Shown here one piece after another: positions 28,664-36,619 of a DNA stretch of 64,000 bases (position 1 is the first letter of the stretch; every line of letters starts with the position of its first letter). The notes beneath the pieces were generated by a model. That model was given only the letters and a program-made list of their open reading frames with translations. It had not been told where the DNA came from and ran no database searches. The DNA is from PALSA-350 sp963794165 (lineage in GTDB: Bacteria; Acidobacteriota; Terriglobia; Terriglobales; Acidobacteriaceae): positions 310,001 through 374,000 of the forward strand of contig CAWCCT010000011.1 in NCBI GenBank assembly GCA_963794165.1, written 5' to 3'. The position numbers were made by a program, and so were the translations under genes.

Positions 28664-28869
28664 AGGGTACGGGCCTTAGCCCGTACCCTTTTGGGGAACT
28701 TCGTGAGAACTCTTTCGGAAAGTCCCGCAGGGACGGCTGAGTGTAGCCCAGGACGTTAGTCCTGGGTAGGTGTTTTGTGTACGAACAGTCCCGTAAGGGA
28801 CTGAATCATATTTCTAGATCTACCCAGGACTGTCGTCCTGGGCTACACTCAGCCGTCCCTGCGGGACTG
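28664..28869. repeat. Two stacked palindromic repeats in the gap 28641-29004
   Basis: First, a hairpin at 28664-28689 (agggtacgggc / gcccgtaccct) of the kind seen at 3638. Second, an inverted pair with arms 28721-28769 and 28821-28869 (agtcccgcagggacggctgagtgtagcccaggac and complement), whose arms each contain a small hairpin. A related copy is at 17884-18040. A further 'ttacccttcaaaa' end follows at 28884. No gene seen. Confidence 0.8.
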
Positions 28870-29004
28870 GATTCTGGCCTAAAGGCCTTACCCTTCAAAA
28901 AACGAAATCGTTTCGGACCGGCCCTCACCTCCAGACCCCGAAGATTGACAATGCGGGAATCACTGTGAAAATATCCCGAGCGTCACAAGAAGGAGATCCA
29001 GCCG

Positions 29005-29346
29005 ATGAAGAAACTAGCGATCTGCGCAGCCGGTTTGGCCGCGTCGTTGACTATTTTTGCCCAGGCCCCGCAGACGTATAAAGGCGAGATCATGGACAGC
29101 CAATGCGCCGCTCTGGGCGGCCACCAAGTCATGGCAAAGCAGGGAGAAAGCGCGAAGGATTGCACCAATCGCTGCGTCAACATGGGCGGCAGATACACGC
29201 TGTATGATCCAGCGACCAAGACCGCCTACCAACTCGATGATGCCAAGAAGGCCGCCACTTTCGCCGGTTCAAAAGTAGCGGTGACCGGAACGTTGAACAC
29301 AACCACCAAGACGATTCATGTGGCCAGCATCAAGGCTGCGTCGTAA
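29005..29346 (+). CDS. Small secreted cysteine-containing protein (DUF5818-like)
   Basis: 113 residues. The signal peptide MKKLAICAAGLAASLTIFAQA is clear, and AGAAGGAGATC precedes the ATG. The mature part has GEIMDSQCAALGG, KDCTNRCVNMGGRY and TLYDPATKTAYQLDD, then AGSKVAVTGTL. The layout looks like a small beta-barrel with three cysteines. I recall such proteins, named DUF5818, as common in Acidobacteria; their function is unknown. It ends by overlapping the 3' end of the convergent DUF3341 gene by 17 bases, so both stop codons lie inside the partner gene. Confidence 0.75.
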   Translation: MKKLAICAAGLAASLTIFAQAPQTYKGEIMDSQCAALGGHQVMAKQGESAKDCTNRCVNMGGRYTLYDPATKTAYQLDDAKKAATFAGSKVAVTGTLNTTTKTIHVASIKAAS

Positions 29347-29860
29347 CGGATCGTTTTACTTGCCAGGCGCCTGCCCCCAGCAGGCGCCTTTCCAGTTCCG
29401 GTTGTGAGCTTTCCAGCGGATCGATGACGCCTACCAGTATTTTTCCATTCCCTACCTCAGGGTCCGCAATCACTCCTTTGAAGTTCGGCAGTCCCGCGCC
29501 AATCAGCAGCACCACCAGCGTGGTGAGAATAGCGCCCAGCATAACCATCTCGTACACAACGATGCCGTTGGTCCACGCCGGAGTGAGAGACATGCCTCCG
29601 GTGTGAATGGGATAGGACTTCTGCGATAGCGTGGTAAGTAGATAGCCACTTAAACCGCCAACTACGGCGCCGAGCACTGCCCAGCGGTAGGGAGTCGAGG
29701 TAGCCTGCGAGTCAGTAAATTCGTATCCCTCGTGCGGCTCGCCGGAGACAATAACGATTTGTTGCGGACTGAACTTGAGCTCAGAACCGGCGGCTCGCAA
29801 GATGTCGACTGCGCGCTGCGCGCCTTCCGCATCGGCGTAAAGACCATAGAGGGCGTTCAT
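29330..29860 (-). CDS. actD: DUF3341 membrane subunit of an alternative complex III-like complex
   Basis: 176 residues. The N-terminal half is soluble (MNALYGLYADAEGAQRAVD), then two spans occur (AVLGAVVGGLSGYLL and YEMVMLGAILTTLVVLLI). The end has FKGVIADPEVGNGKILVGV. DUF3341 is the ActD subunit of alternative complex III, where it caps the NrfD-like subunit. It overlaps the upstream NrfD gene by four bases (ATGA), so translation is coupled. It is the last gene of the operon; ActE and ActF, usually encoded next, are missing. Confidence 0.88.
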   Translation of the reverse strand: MNALYGLYADAEGAQRAVDILRAAGSELKFSPQQIVIVSGEPHEGYEFTDSQATSTPYRWAVLGAVVGGLSGYLLTTLSQKSYPIHTGGMSLTPAWTNGIVVYEMVMLGAILTTLVVLLIGAGLPNFKGVIADPEVGNGKILVGVIDPLESSQPELERRLLGAGAWQVKRSVTTQP

Positions 29861-31212
29861 TGCGGCCCTTCCAACACCACCTGATTTTCGGCGGAGGCGA
29901 CCACGGGGACTCCCCGGTGGGACTGCAGCCCCACCTTCAACTCCCAGATGGAAATCATAGGCACGAATTTTGAGAACAACAGGTAGAGCAGCGCCATCAT
30001 GCCAAAACTCGAGACCATCAACGTGTTTTCCACCCAGGTGGGCCGGTAGGTACCCCAGGAGTAAGGCAGGAACTTACGCTCCAGCGGAGGCACGACGATC
30101 AGGAAGCGTTCCAGCCACATGCCCACGACGACGGTGCCCGAGGCAATCGCGGTGCCGGTGATGGTACGCAGCCGTTTAATGGCCAGAATAGGCACGGGGA
30201 TGATGAAGTTGCAGACCACCATGGTCCAAAACAGCGGAGCAAATTGTTTGCGAATACTCTCCCAGAAGACAGCCATCTCCGGCGGGGAGTTGCCATACCA
30301 AGCGGTGAGCCGCTCGGCGAAGGTGAAGTAGAACCAGAGCAGGCTCATGGTTAACAGCAGCTTGCCCAGGTTCTCGAAGTGGATGGGCCGGAGATATTCC
30401 TCCAGGTGCAGGAACTTGCGCAGCAGGGCCATGGCCAGGATCAGGGCCGCAATGCCGCTAAAGATCGCGCCGGCGACAAAGTATGGGCCGAAGATGCTGG
30501 AATGCCACATGGGCACCAGCGTCATGGCGAAGTCCCAGGAGACGATGGTGTGCACCGAGACGGCGACCGGCACGATGACGATGGCCATGATGTGCATGGC
30601 GGTCTCAAGCCGCTGCCATTGCCTCGGCGTGCCCTGCCAGCCCAGCGCCAACAAGCGATAGATCTTGTGCCGCAAGCCGGTGGAGGCGTCGCGCACGGTG
30701 GCGAAGTCGGGGATGGTGGGCAGCAGGAGGAAGGTGGTGCTGCCAATCAGATACGTGGAGATGGCGAAGAAATCCCAGGCCAGCGGGGAGCGAAAATTAG
30801 GCCAGATATGGCGTTGGTTGGGATAAGGGATCATCCAGAAGGCGAGCCACGGTCGTCCGATGTGGCAAAGGGGGATGATAGCGCCGATTAAGACGGAGAA
30901 GACGGTGATGGCCTCAGCACAGCGAGTGACCGGACGGCGCCAAGTGGCATTGGTGAGACGAAGAATCGCGGAGATCAGCGTTCCCGCGTGGCTGATGCCT
31001 ATCCAGAAGACGAAGTTGGTGATATCAAAAGCCCAGAACACCGGAGAGTTGAGTCCCCAGACACCAATCCCGGCGTAGAGCTGGTAACCAAATGCAGCCA
31101 CGCCTGCGAGCAGCAGACTGGTTGCGACCGCCACGGCGAACCAATACTTTCCGCTGCTGTGGAAGAGCGGCCGTAGCAGATCCTGCTCGATTTGTTCAGC
31201 CGTGCGTTGCAT
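29857..31212 (-). CDS. actC: NrfD/PsrC-like quinol-interacting membrane subunit
   Basis: 451 residues with about ten spans, the size of ActC. WAFDITNFVFWIGISHAGTLISAILRL near residue 65 holds the His and Gly that line the quinol site in the ActC/PsrC family, and SVHTIVSWDFAMTLVPMWHSSIFGPYFVAG near 220 is another landmark. It would oxidise menaquinol or ubiquinol and pass electrons to the FeS subunit. The ATG at 31212 overlaps the FeS gene stop by 17 bases. Confidence 0.9.
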   Translation of the reverse strand: MQRTAEQIEQDLLRPLFHSSGKYWFAVAVATSLLLAGVAAFGYQLYAGIGVWGLNSPVFWAFDITNFVFWIGISHAGTLISAILRLTNATWRRPVTRCAEAITVFSVLIGAIIPLCHIGRPWLAFWMIPYPNQRHIWPNFRSPLAWDFFAISTYLIGSTTFLLLPTIPDFATVRDASTGLRHKIYRLLALGWQGTPRQWQRLETAMHIMAIVIVPVAVSVHTIVSWDFAMTLVPMWHSSIFGPYFVAGAIFSGIAALILAMALLRKFLHLEEYLRPIHFENLGKLLLTMSLLWFYFTFAERLTAWYGNSPPEMAVFWESIRKQFAPLFWTMVVCNFIIPVPILAIKRLRTITGTAIASGTVVVGMWLERFLIVVPPLERKFLPYSWGTYRPTWVENTLMVSSFGMMALLYLLFSKFVPMISIWELKVGLQSHRGVPVVASAENQVVLEGPQ

Positions 31213-31903
31213 CTTCCCAGGTGCCTCGTTGGAGATAGGTCACGCTCGGTTGAGTTCCGAGTTCGCCCAACAGTTTGGTGCCGCGATTGGAGCTGGACAG
31301 CCGTGCTACTTCACTCTTGGGATCGTTGAGGTCGCCGAAGACCAGGGCCTTGGACGCGCACGACTGCGCACAGGCGGTCGTGAATTCGCCATCCTTCAGC
31401 TCGCGCTTTTCCGCTTCGGCTTGAATTTCGGCGGCCTTGATGCGCTGCACGCAGAAGGTGCATTTCTCCATAATGCCAACGCTGCGCACCGAGACATCGG
31501 GATTGAGTTGCAGCTGCAGCGGCATATCCCAGCTTGGATTGAAGAAATTGAAGAAGCGCACGGTATAAGGGCACGCATTGGCGCAAAAGCGCGTGCCGAT
31601 GCAGCGATTGTAGATCTGCGCGTTCAGCCCCTCGGGCGTGTGATAGCTGGCGTAGGTGGGGCAGACGGGCTCGCAGGGGGCCTCGTCGCATTGCTGGCAA
31701 AGTACCGGCTGAAAGCGGACGCGAGGATTGGGGAAATCGCCCTCCCAGTAACGCTCCACACGAATCCAATGCTTCGCCCGGCCGCGCGCCGCCTGGTCCT
31801 CGCCCGCGGTGGGGATATTGTTCTCCGCATGGCACGCGACCACGCACGCCTCGCACCCAGTGCAGCGGTCCAAATCCACTACCAATCCCCACTTGTGAGT
31901 CAT
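31196..31903 (-). CDS. Four-cluster ferredoxin-like subunit (ActB FeS half, separate gene)
   Basis: 235 residues with four cysteine groups: CTGCEACVVACHAEN, CQQCDEAPCEPVCP, CIGTRFCANACPY and EKCTFCVQRI. The third group has Thr where a Cys is usual (CIGT), the same feature that marks the ActB FeS half of alternative complex III and suggests a [3Fe-4S] cluster. In canonical ActB this domain is fused to the molybdopterin-like domain; here it is a gene of its own. ATG 31903 has AGAGAGGAACC upstream. No Tat leader, so it would travel out with the leader of its partner. Confidence 0.9.
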   Translation of the reverse strand: MTHKWGLVVDLDRCTGCEACVVACHAENNIPTAGEDQAARGRAKHWIRVERYWEGDFPNPRVRFQPVLCQQCDEAPCEPVCPTYASYHTPEGLNAQIYNRCIGTRFCANACPYTVRFFNFFNPSWDMPLQLQLNPDVSVRSVGIMEKCTFCVQRIKAAEIQAEAEKRELKDGEFTTACAQSCASKALVFGDLNDPKSEVARLSSSNRGTKLLGELGTQPSVTYLQRGTWEDATHG

Positions 31904-31921
31904 GGTTCCTCTCTTTCCTTG

Positions 31922-32088
31922 CCACCGATCATGGGTGCCCCACATCTCGCTCGTTTTTCGCGAGATGTGGGATACCGCGAACCTTGACGTCCGTTGCCAG
32001 AGGAGCAGTGAATTTTCCGGTGTAGAGCAGTGGTATCCCACATCTCGCGAAAAACGAGCGAGATGTGGGGCACCCATGATCGGTGATA
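31922..32088. repeat. Palindromic repeat pair inside the respiratory operon
   Basis: Arms 31922-31976 and 32032-32088 are near-perfect complements over about 55 bases, including outer flanks (ccaccgatcatgggtgcccc and its complement). Each arm has an inner hairpin (ccacatctcgctcg / cgcgagatgtgg). The pair fills the gap between the molybdopterin-type gene and the FeS gene. In mRNA it would form a very stable stem between two subunits of one complex. Confidence 0.9.
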
Positions 32089-32098
32089 CCTAAAGATT

Positions 32099-34351
32099 TC
32101 AACGCCGCTCCTCCCCATGCGGGAATCCGCTCATTCCCCCGGCAAATAACACCAGCTTGGCCTGCTCCGGGCCGCCCGCTCGCACCAGCTTCACCCGGGT
32201 CGCGGCCCAGGCGAGCGAACCGGTCTCATGCTCGGCGAGCGGCGCGAGAAGCGCTAGCGGATTGGCCCCGCGACCGCTGGCGTAGCGAGTGAAATTCTCG
32301 TGCCCTTGACCTACCGGCATCGCCACCATATCGGGGGCGATGCCAGGGGAAAGAACCGCGGGAGCGCGCACGCTTCCCTGCTGCGATGCGATCTCTACCA
32401 GGTCGCCTTGCTTGATGCCCAGACGATCGCCGGTCCGAGGATTGATCTCCACCCAACTCGACCACATAGCCGAGGTGAGCACGTCGGGCAGCTCCTGCAG
32501 CCAAGGCAGATGCGCCAGCGAGCCATCGCCGAACGACTGCGAGACATAGGGCAGGAAATAGTAGGGAAAATCGCCGGCGGCACCGGCAAACTCAGGCGAT
32601 GCCGCAAGCATGGGGGCACGCTTGTCCGCCGCTAGGGCAGGCGATGTGGAGGGTGCGCTCCACCAGCCGCCTTGCGTCTGTGCGGCGTCCCAAAAATCGT
32701 CCTCTGTTTTCGCATCGATGGAACCCGCGCGGCTGCGAAGTGGAACAAACGCAGCGCGCAGCATGGCGTCGTACGTCGGCCAGCTCAGAGCCTGGGCCAC
32801 GTTGCCGCCGAGGTGGTGCGCCAAGCCAAGCAGTACATCGGGCATAGCGCGCGTGTCGTGCAGCGGTAGCACGGCCGGTGGCGCGAGGCTGGCCACCGCT
32901 CGGGAGGAGCCCGACTCGGGTATGCTGTCGAGCCAGCTCTCGAGGGGCGCGTTGTCGGGCAAGATCAGGTCGGCCTGGGCGCTGGTCTCGTCAATGAAGC
33001 TGCCGAAGCTGACGATGTATGGAATCTTGCTGAGGACTTCGCGGATGCGCACGGCGGCCGGCGCAGAGAAAATCGGATTGGCCTGGTAGAGCAGCAGCAT
33101 CTGCGGTGCCTGGCCAGACAGCTCCTTAAGGCCGGCGAGACTTGCCTGCATCGGCGGCGCAACATCGCCTATCGCCGGCTGCGGCGTGAAGCCCAAAATA
33201 GGTTCGCGGCCGCTATCGACCAGCGACTCCAGGGCATTGACTGCCAGCGCGTTGAACAGACCGTTGGTGTGCGCCAGTGGCGCGCCGCCAATCATGGCGG
33301 CAGCCGCCCCGCTTTGCATGAGCTCGTGCGCCAGACGTTTGATGACGGTGGCACTCACTCCCGTCTGCTTCTCGACCGCTTCCGGAGTGTAATCCGGCAG
33401 GCCCGCAGACCATCCGGCAAGGAGCGAGCCGGCGCGTGATCCTGCACCCAGCGGCGCGAGCTTTTCGCTCCCAATGACATGAGCAATGCCGAGCGCTAAG
33501 GCGCCTTCCATTCCCGGACGGCACGCAATCCATTCGTCGCTGTTGGCTCCCGTCTGCGACATACGTGATTCCACCTGGACAAATTTCGCCCGGCGTCCGG
33601 GCCTGCCCTGACGCATCTCTCCGTAACCTATCGATTGCGCCACCGGGGAGTTCCAGGTGCCCAGGAAGTCGGCGCCGAAGGAGAGGACATAGTCGGCGCG
33701 GCCCAAATCGAACGTGGGCAGCGCGGCGTGGCCAAAGCTGAGCAGATTCGCCTGGCGCAGCACTGCCTCGTCGAAAGGCTGGTACCAGAGAGCGGGCGCC
33801 GCGCCGTAAGCTTTCAGGAAGCGCTCGATCAGTTCGCGCCGCTGGCCGGTCAGCGGGCGGGAAATCAAGGTCAGCGACGACGTGGAATGGGACGCTTGCA
33901 GCGCCGCCAGGTGGGCAGTAACTTCCTTGAGCGCATCGTCCCATGTTATTGGTTGGAACTCGCCGGAGCCGCGCGGGCCGCTGCGCTTGATGGGATGGGT
34001 GATGCGGTCGGGATGGTAAAGCACCTGCAGACCAGCCTGGCCGCGCGCGCAGAGCTTTCCCTGGTTGATGGGATGCTGCGGGTTACCCTCAAGCTTTTTT
34101 GCCAGCCCCATCTTGATCAAGCCCTGCTGCCCGCGGCGCACCACTTCGGCTTCGCCTTGCATCACCCGCACCAGCAGGCCGCAACCCGCGGAGCATAGCG
34201 TGCATACGCTTGGCTTCCAGGTCGCGATGCCGGGAATCAGCTCTTCTTCCGGAATGAAACGGATGAGCTGTTTCTCCGCGCTACGACAACCTTGGAGGGT
34301 CGCCATGGCACCCGACAGCGCCGATATTTTGATGAAGTCTCGCCGTTCCAT
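32099..34351 (-). CDS. actB: Molybdopterin oxidoreductase-like subunit (ActB large half)
   Basis: 750 residues. The leader MERRDFIKISALSGAMATLQGC is Tat- or lipoprotein-like. Then follow Cys50, Cys53, Cys57 (SVCTLCSAGCGLLVR) and Cys101 (GKLCARGQAGLQ), the full ligand set for an N-terminal [4Fe-4S] cluster as in true molybdoenzymes. EGNPQHPINQG and ITWDDALKEVTAHLAAL are molybdopterin-family phrases, and IGIKQGDLVEIASQ is the C-terminal domain. Known ActB proteins keep this fold but have lost the cofactors, so the Cys set is unusual if this is ActB. ATG 34351 lies 8 bases after the cytochrome stop. Confidence 0.85.
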   Translation of the reverse strand: MERRDFIKISALSGAMATLQGCRSAEKQLIRFIPEEELIPGIATWKPSVCTLCSAGCGLLVRVMQGEAEVVRRGQQGLIKMGLAKKLEGNPQHPINQGKLCARGQAGLQVLYHPDRITHPIKRSGPRGSGEFQPITWDDALKEVTAHLAALQASHSTSSLTLISRPLTGQRRELIERFLKAYGAAPALWYQPFDEAVLRQANLLSFGHAALPTFDLGRADYVLSFGADFLGTWNSPVAQSIGYGEMRQGRPGRRAKFVQVESRMSQTGANSDEWIACRPGMEGALALGIAHVIGSEKLAPLGAGSRAGSLLAGWSAGLPDYTPEAVEKQTGVSATVIKRLAHELMQSGAAAAMIGGAPLAHTNGLFNALAVNALESLVDSGREPILGFTPQPAIGDVAPPMQASLAGLKELSGQAPQMLLLYQANPIFSAPAAVRIREVLSKIPYIVSFGSFIDETSAQADLILPDNAPLESWLDSIPESGSSRAVASLAPPAVLPLHDTRAMPDVLLGLAHHLGGNVAQALSWPTYDAMLRAAFVPLRSRAGSIDAKTEDDFWDAAQTQGGWWSAPSTSPALAADKRAPMLAASPEFAGAAGDFPYYFLPYVSQSFGDGSLAHLPWLQELPDVLTSAMWSSWVEINPRTGDRLGIKQGDLVEIASQQGSVRAPAVLSPGIAPDMVAMPVGQGHENFTRYASGRGANPLALLAPLAEHETGSLAWAATRVKLVRAGGPEQAKLVLFAGGMSGFPHGEERR

Positions 34352-34359
34352 AAAACGCT

Positions 34360-34977
34360 CTAGTAGTGGCACGTCTCGCAATCGATCGAGACTTTCTTTT
34401 GTGTGTGGCAGTTGATGCAAAAACCCATGTTTAGATCGACTTTGCGTTCGGCTGTGGTCTGCTTGGTCAGATCGCTGTGGCAAGCGGCGCAGTCCACGCC
34501 GGCGCGGATGTGCGGCGCATGATTGAATAGCACGTGCGCTGACTCGCTGTAGTTGTAGACGCGCACCCAGGGAATTTCTTCACCACGTGCCTGGTAGGCA
34601 GCGATCTTCTTGATCTCGGGGCGGTCGGTGGCGATGGTCTGGTGGCAGCTCATGCAGACGCTTACCCCGGGAATACGTGCTTCAGGGCCTTGATCCACGC
34701 CCACGTGGCAGAACGTACAGGGCAAGCCTTTAGCAAGATGCACGGTGTGCGTGTAGGCGATGGGCTGCCGGGGATGCTCCGGATGGATGTCAAGAAAATC
34801 TCTAAAAGCCGCGAATACGGTGGGATGCGCAGGAGTAAAAACACCCGTGGTCACAAATTCGGATGGCCCTGACGCGCGCGTTGCCGGCTCGGACAGCACG
34901 ATTTCCACCAACGCCCAGCCACAGGCGCCAGTCAGAATTATCAGCAACCATTTTCGCCAACCCTTCGGGATGCGCAT
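34360..34977 (-). CDS. actA: Pentaheme cytochrome c subunit (ActA-like)
   Basis: 205 residues. One N-terminal span (WLLIILTGACGWALVEIVL) anchors it, with the rest outside. Five CxxCH haem sites are visible: CTFCH, CMSCH, CAACH, CINCH and CETCH, the last ending the protein. ActA of alternative complex III has exactly five. Distal His candidates include FTPAHPTVF and YTHTVHL. It starts the operon. The 170-base gap upstream separates it from a response regulator and must hold the promoter. Confidence 0.92.
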   Translation of the reverse strand: MRIPKGWRKWLLIILTGACGWALVEIVLSEPATRASGPSEFVTTGVFTPAHPTVFAAFRDFLDIHPEHPRQPIAYTHTVHLAKGLPCTFCHVGVDQGPEARIPGVSVCMSCHQTIATDRPEIKKIAAYQARGEEIPWVRVYNYSESAHVLFNHAPHIRAGVDCAACHSDLTKQTTAERKVDLNMGFCINCHTQKKVSIDCETCHY

Positions 34978-35149
34978 AGAGAGACAGTGTGCAACTGCGG
35001 ATTGGCCGTAAAACTGCAGATGCTACACGACTGCTGCGCTGTTGTAAATAATCAAGCCGAAGTTCGGAGGGACTCCGGTGTTTGCCTAAGATCCCAAAGA
35101 GGAAACAGAAGGTTATGGGAAGGCGGTAATCAGAACCGGACTTGGGCAG

Positions 35150-35566
35150 CTATGATTTTCCCAGGTCGTACACTACGGGTTCCTCCCGCCGCTGGGGTTC
35201 TGCCAGGTTCTGCCGGATGACCGCCAGCAGTTCCGCATTATTCACTGGCTTTTGCAGAAAGGCCCTGGCCCCCGCCTCAAGCGCGCGCTTTTCATTTGCG
35301 CGACGGTCACGCGCAGAGACAACAATGACCGGGATCGTGGCCAGAGATGGAACTGCTTTGAACCTTTCCATTACCAGGAAACCGTCGCCGGCGGGCAGAC
35401 CCAGGTCGAGTATGACTAGATCTGGCTCGCACTTCCGGGCCTCAGCCATGCAGGAGATCGCATCTGCCGCAAAGAATGTGTCGTAGTTGTTAGCCTTGAG
35501 GCGGAGATGCATACTGTGGAGGATATCGGGGTCGTCATCCACAATGAGAATCCTCTTATTGCGCAT
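35150..35566 (-). CDS. Single-domain response regulator (CheY-like receiver)
   Basis: 138 residues of receiver fold. The acidic pocket is VDDDPD near residue 9, the phospho-Asp is in DLVILDLGLPAGDG near 54, Thr/Ser is in VIVVSARD, and the Lys is in AFLQKPV. There is no output domain, so it acts by protein contact or relay. No histidine kinase lies nearby. ATG 35566 has GGAGGG upstream; an in-frame start at 35596 is weaker. The C-terminal tail EPQRREEPVVYDLGKS is extra. Confidence 0.9.
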   Translation of the reverse strand: MRNKRILIVDDDPDILHSMHLRLKANNYDTFFAADAISCMAEARKCEPDLVILDLGLPAGDGFLVMERFKAVPSLATIPVIVVSARDRRANEKRALEAGARAFLQKPVNNAELLAVIRQNLAEPQRREEPVVYDLGKS

Positions 35567-35835
35567 AGCTGGCAGCCCTCCGTAATGCTTTCTCACTCAT
35601 AAGTTCCTGGACCTCCATGGCCTTCCTCGTCACCACTTTTAAGAACGGCTAGTTCCACAAAACATCGGCAACGCGCTCGCTATTCTTTATCGGCTTCGCA
35701 CACCAAGACCGTGAGCGGCAATTCTTACTTGAGCCACTTCAGCACCCCTGATGGCCAGGCCAGGTCAGGCACGCCCGGCAGCGAATCCGGGTACACTTCG
35801 TTCGGGAGACAAAGGGAAGAGAGGGGCAAGGAAGA

Positions 35836-36612
35836 TTGACGACGGTCGACAGAACCAACAGTTACATTCCGCGTGGATTCGCGTCTCTTTGCCTATTGCT
35901 GATGCTGGCGACGATAGGTTGCCAGAACACGCCCCCGCCGCCGGCTGTTGAACATAGCGATTCAGCTGCCCGTCCAGCCGGTGGTGCATATCAGCCCCGA
36001 GATAGCTCAAGATACACGGGAGAGGATGAGGGGCGCCGGCGGCGCCGAGGTCGTCCGCAGGAGCAGGCTGCGCCCGGGCAATTCGACTTCTACCTGCTAA
36101 ATCTTTCCTGGTCGCCGGAGTTCTGTGCAACCCACGGAGACAGCCCTGAATGCGGACGTAATCTGGGCTTCGTAGTCCACGGGTTGTGGCCGCAGGATGC
36201 AAACGGCGACTATCCGCAGCATTGCAGCGACGCGCCCGGCCCAGCCGATCCCCAGGCCGACACAGACATCATGCCAACGGCCAGCCTGGTAGAGCACGAG
36301 TGGCAAACGCACGGCACATGCTCCGGACTAGCTGCCAATGATTATTTTCGAGAAATCCACCAGGCATATGGAGCCGTGAAGGTACCGGCGAATGTTGGCA
36401 CGGGCAGTGACGTAGATGGTGTCACTCCTGATGCTTTGCTGGCCCGGTTCGCAGCGGCAAATCCAGGTTACCCGGCGGGGAGTTTCGCCCTGAGCTGCGG
36501 CAATAACCGGCTTACGGCGGTGGAGATTTGCCTAACCAAGAACTTGCAGCCCGAAGCTTGCCAGGGAGTGCGCTCCTGCCGTGCCAACCTGGTGAAAGTA
36601 ACGCCGCGATAG
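35836..36612 (+). CDS. Ribonuclease T2 family lipoprotein
   Basis: 258 residues. The leader ends LLLMLATIGCQN, a lipobox-like site, so the protein is probably lipid-anchored. A proline-rich then basic stretch (EGRRRRRGRPQEQ) follows. The catalytic domain has FVVHGLWPQ (CAS I, His) and VEHEWQTHGTCSG (CAS II, Glu/His/Lys-or-Gln region), the two RNase T2 active-site segments; Cys pairs for disulfides are present. RNase T2 cuts RNA through 2',3'-cyclic phosphates, so a nutrient or phosphate role fits. The TTG start has AAGGAAGA upstream. Convergent with the next gene. Confidence 0.9.
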   Translation: MTTVDRTNSYIPRGFASLCLLLMLATIGCQNTPPPPAVEHSDSAARPAGGAYQPRDSSRYTGEDEGRRRRRGRPQEQAAPGQFDFYLLNLSWSPEFCATHGDSPECGRNLGFVVHGLWPQDANGDYPQHCSDAPGPADPQADTDIMPTASLVEHEWQTHGTCSGLAANDYFREIHQAYGAVKVPANVGTGSDVDGVTPDALLARFAAANPGYPAGSFALSCGNNRLTAVEICLTKNLQPEACQGVRSCRANLVKVTPR

Positions 36613-36619
36613 ACAATCC

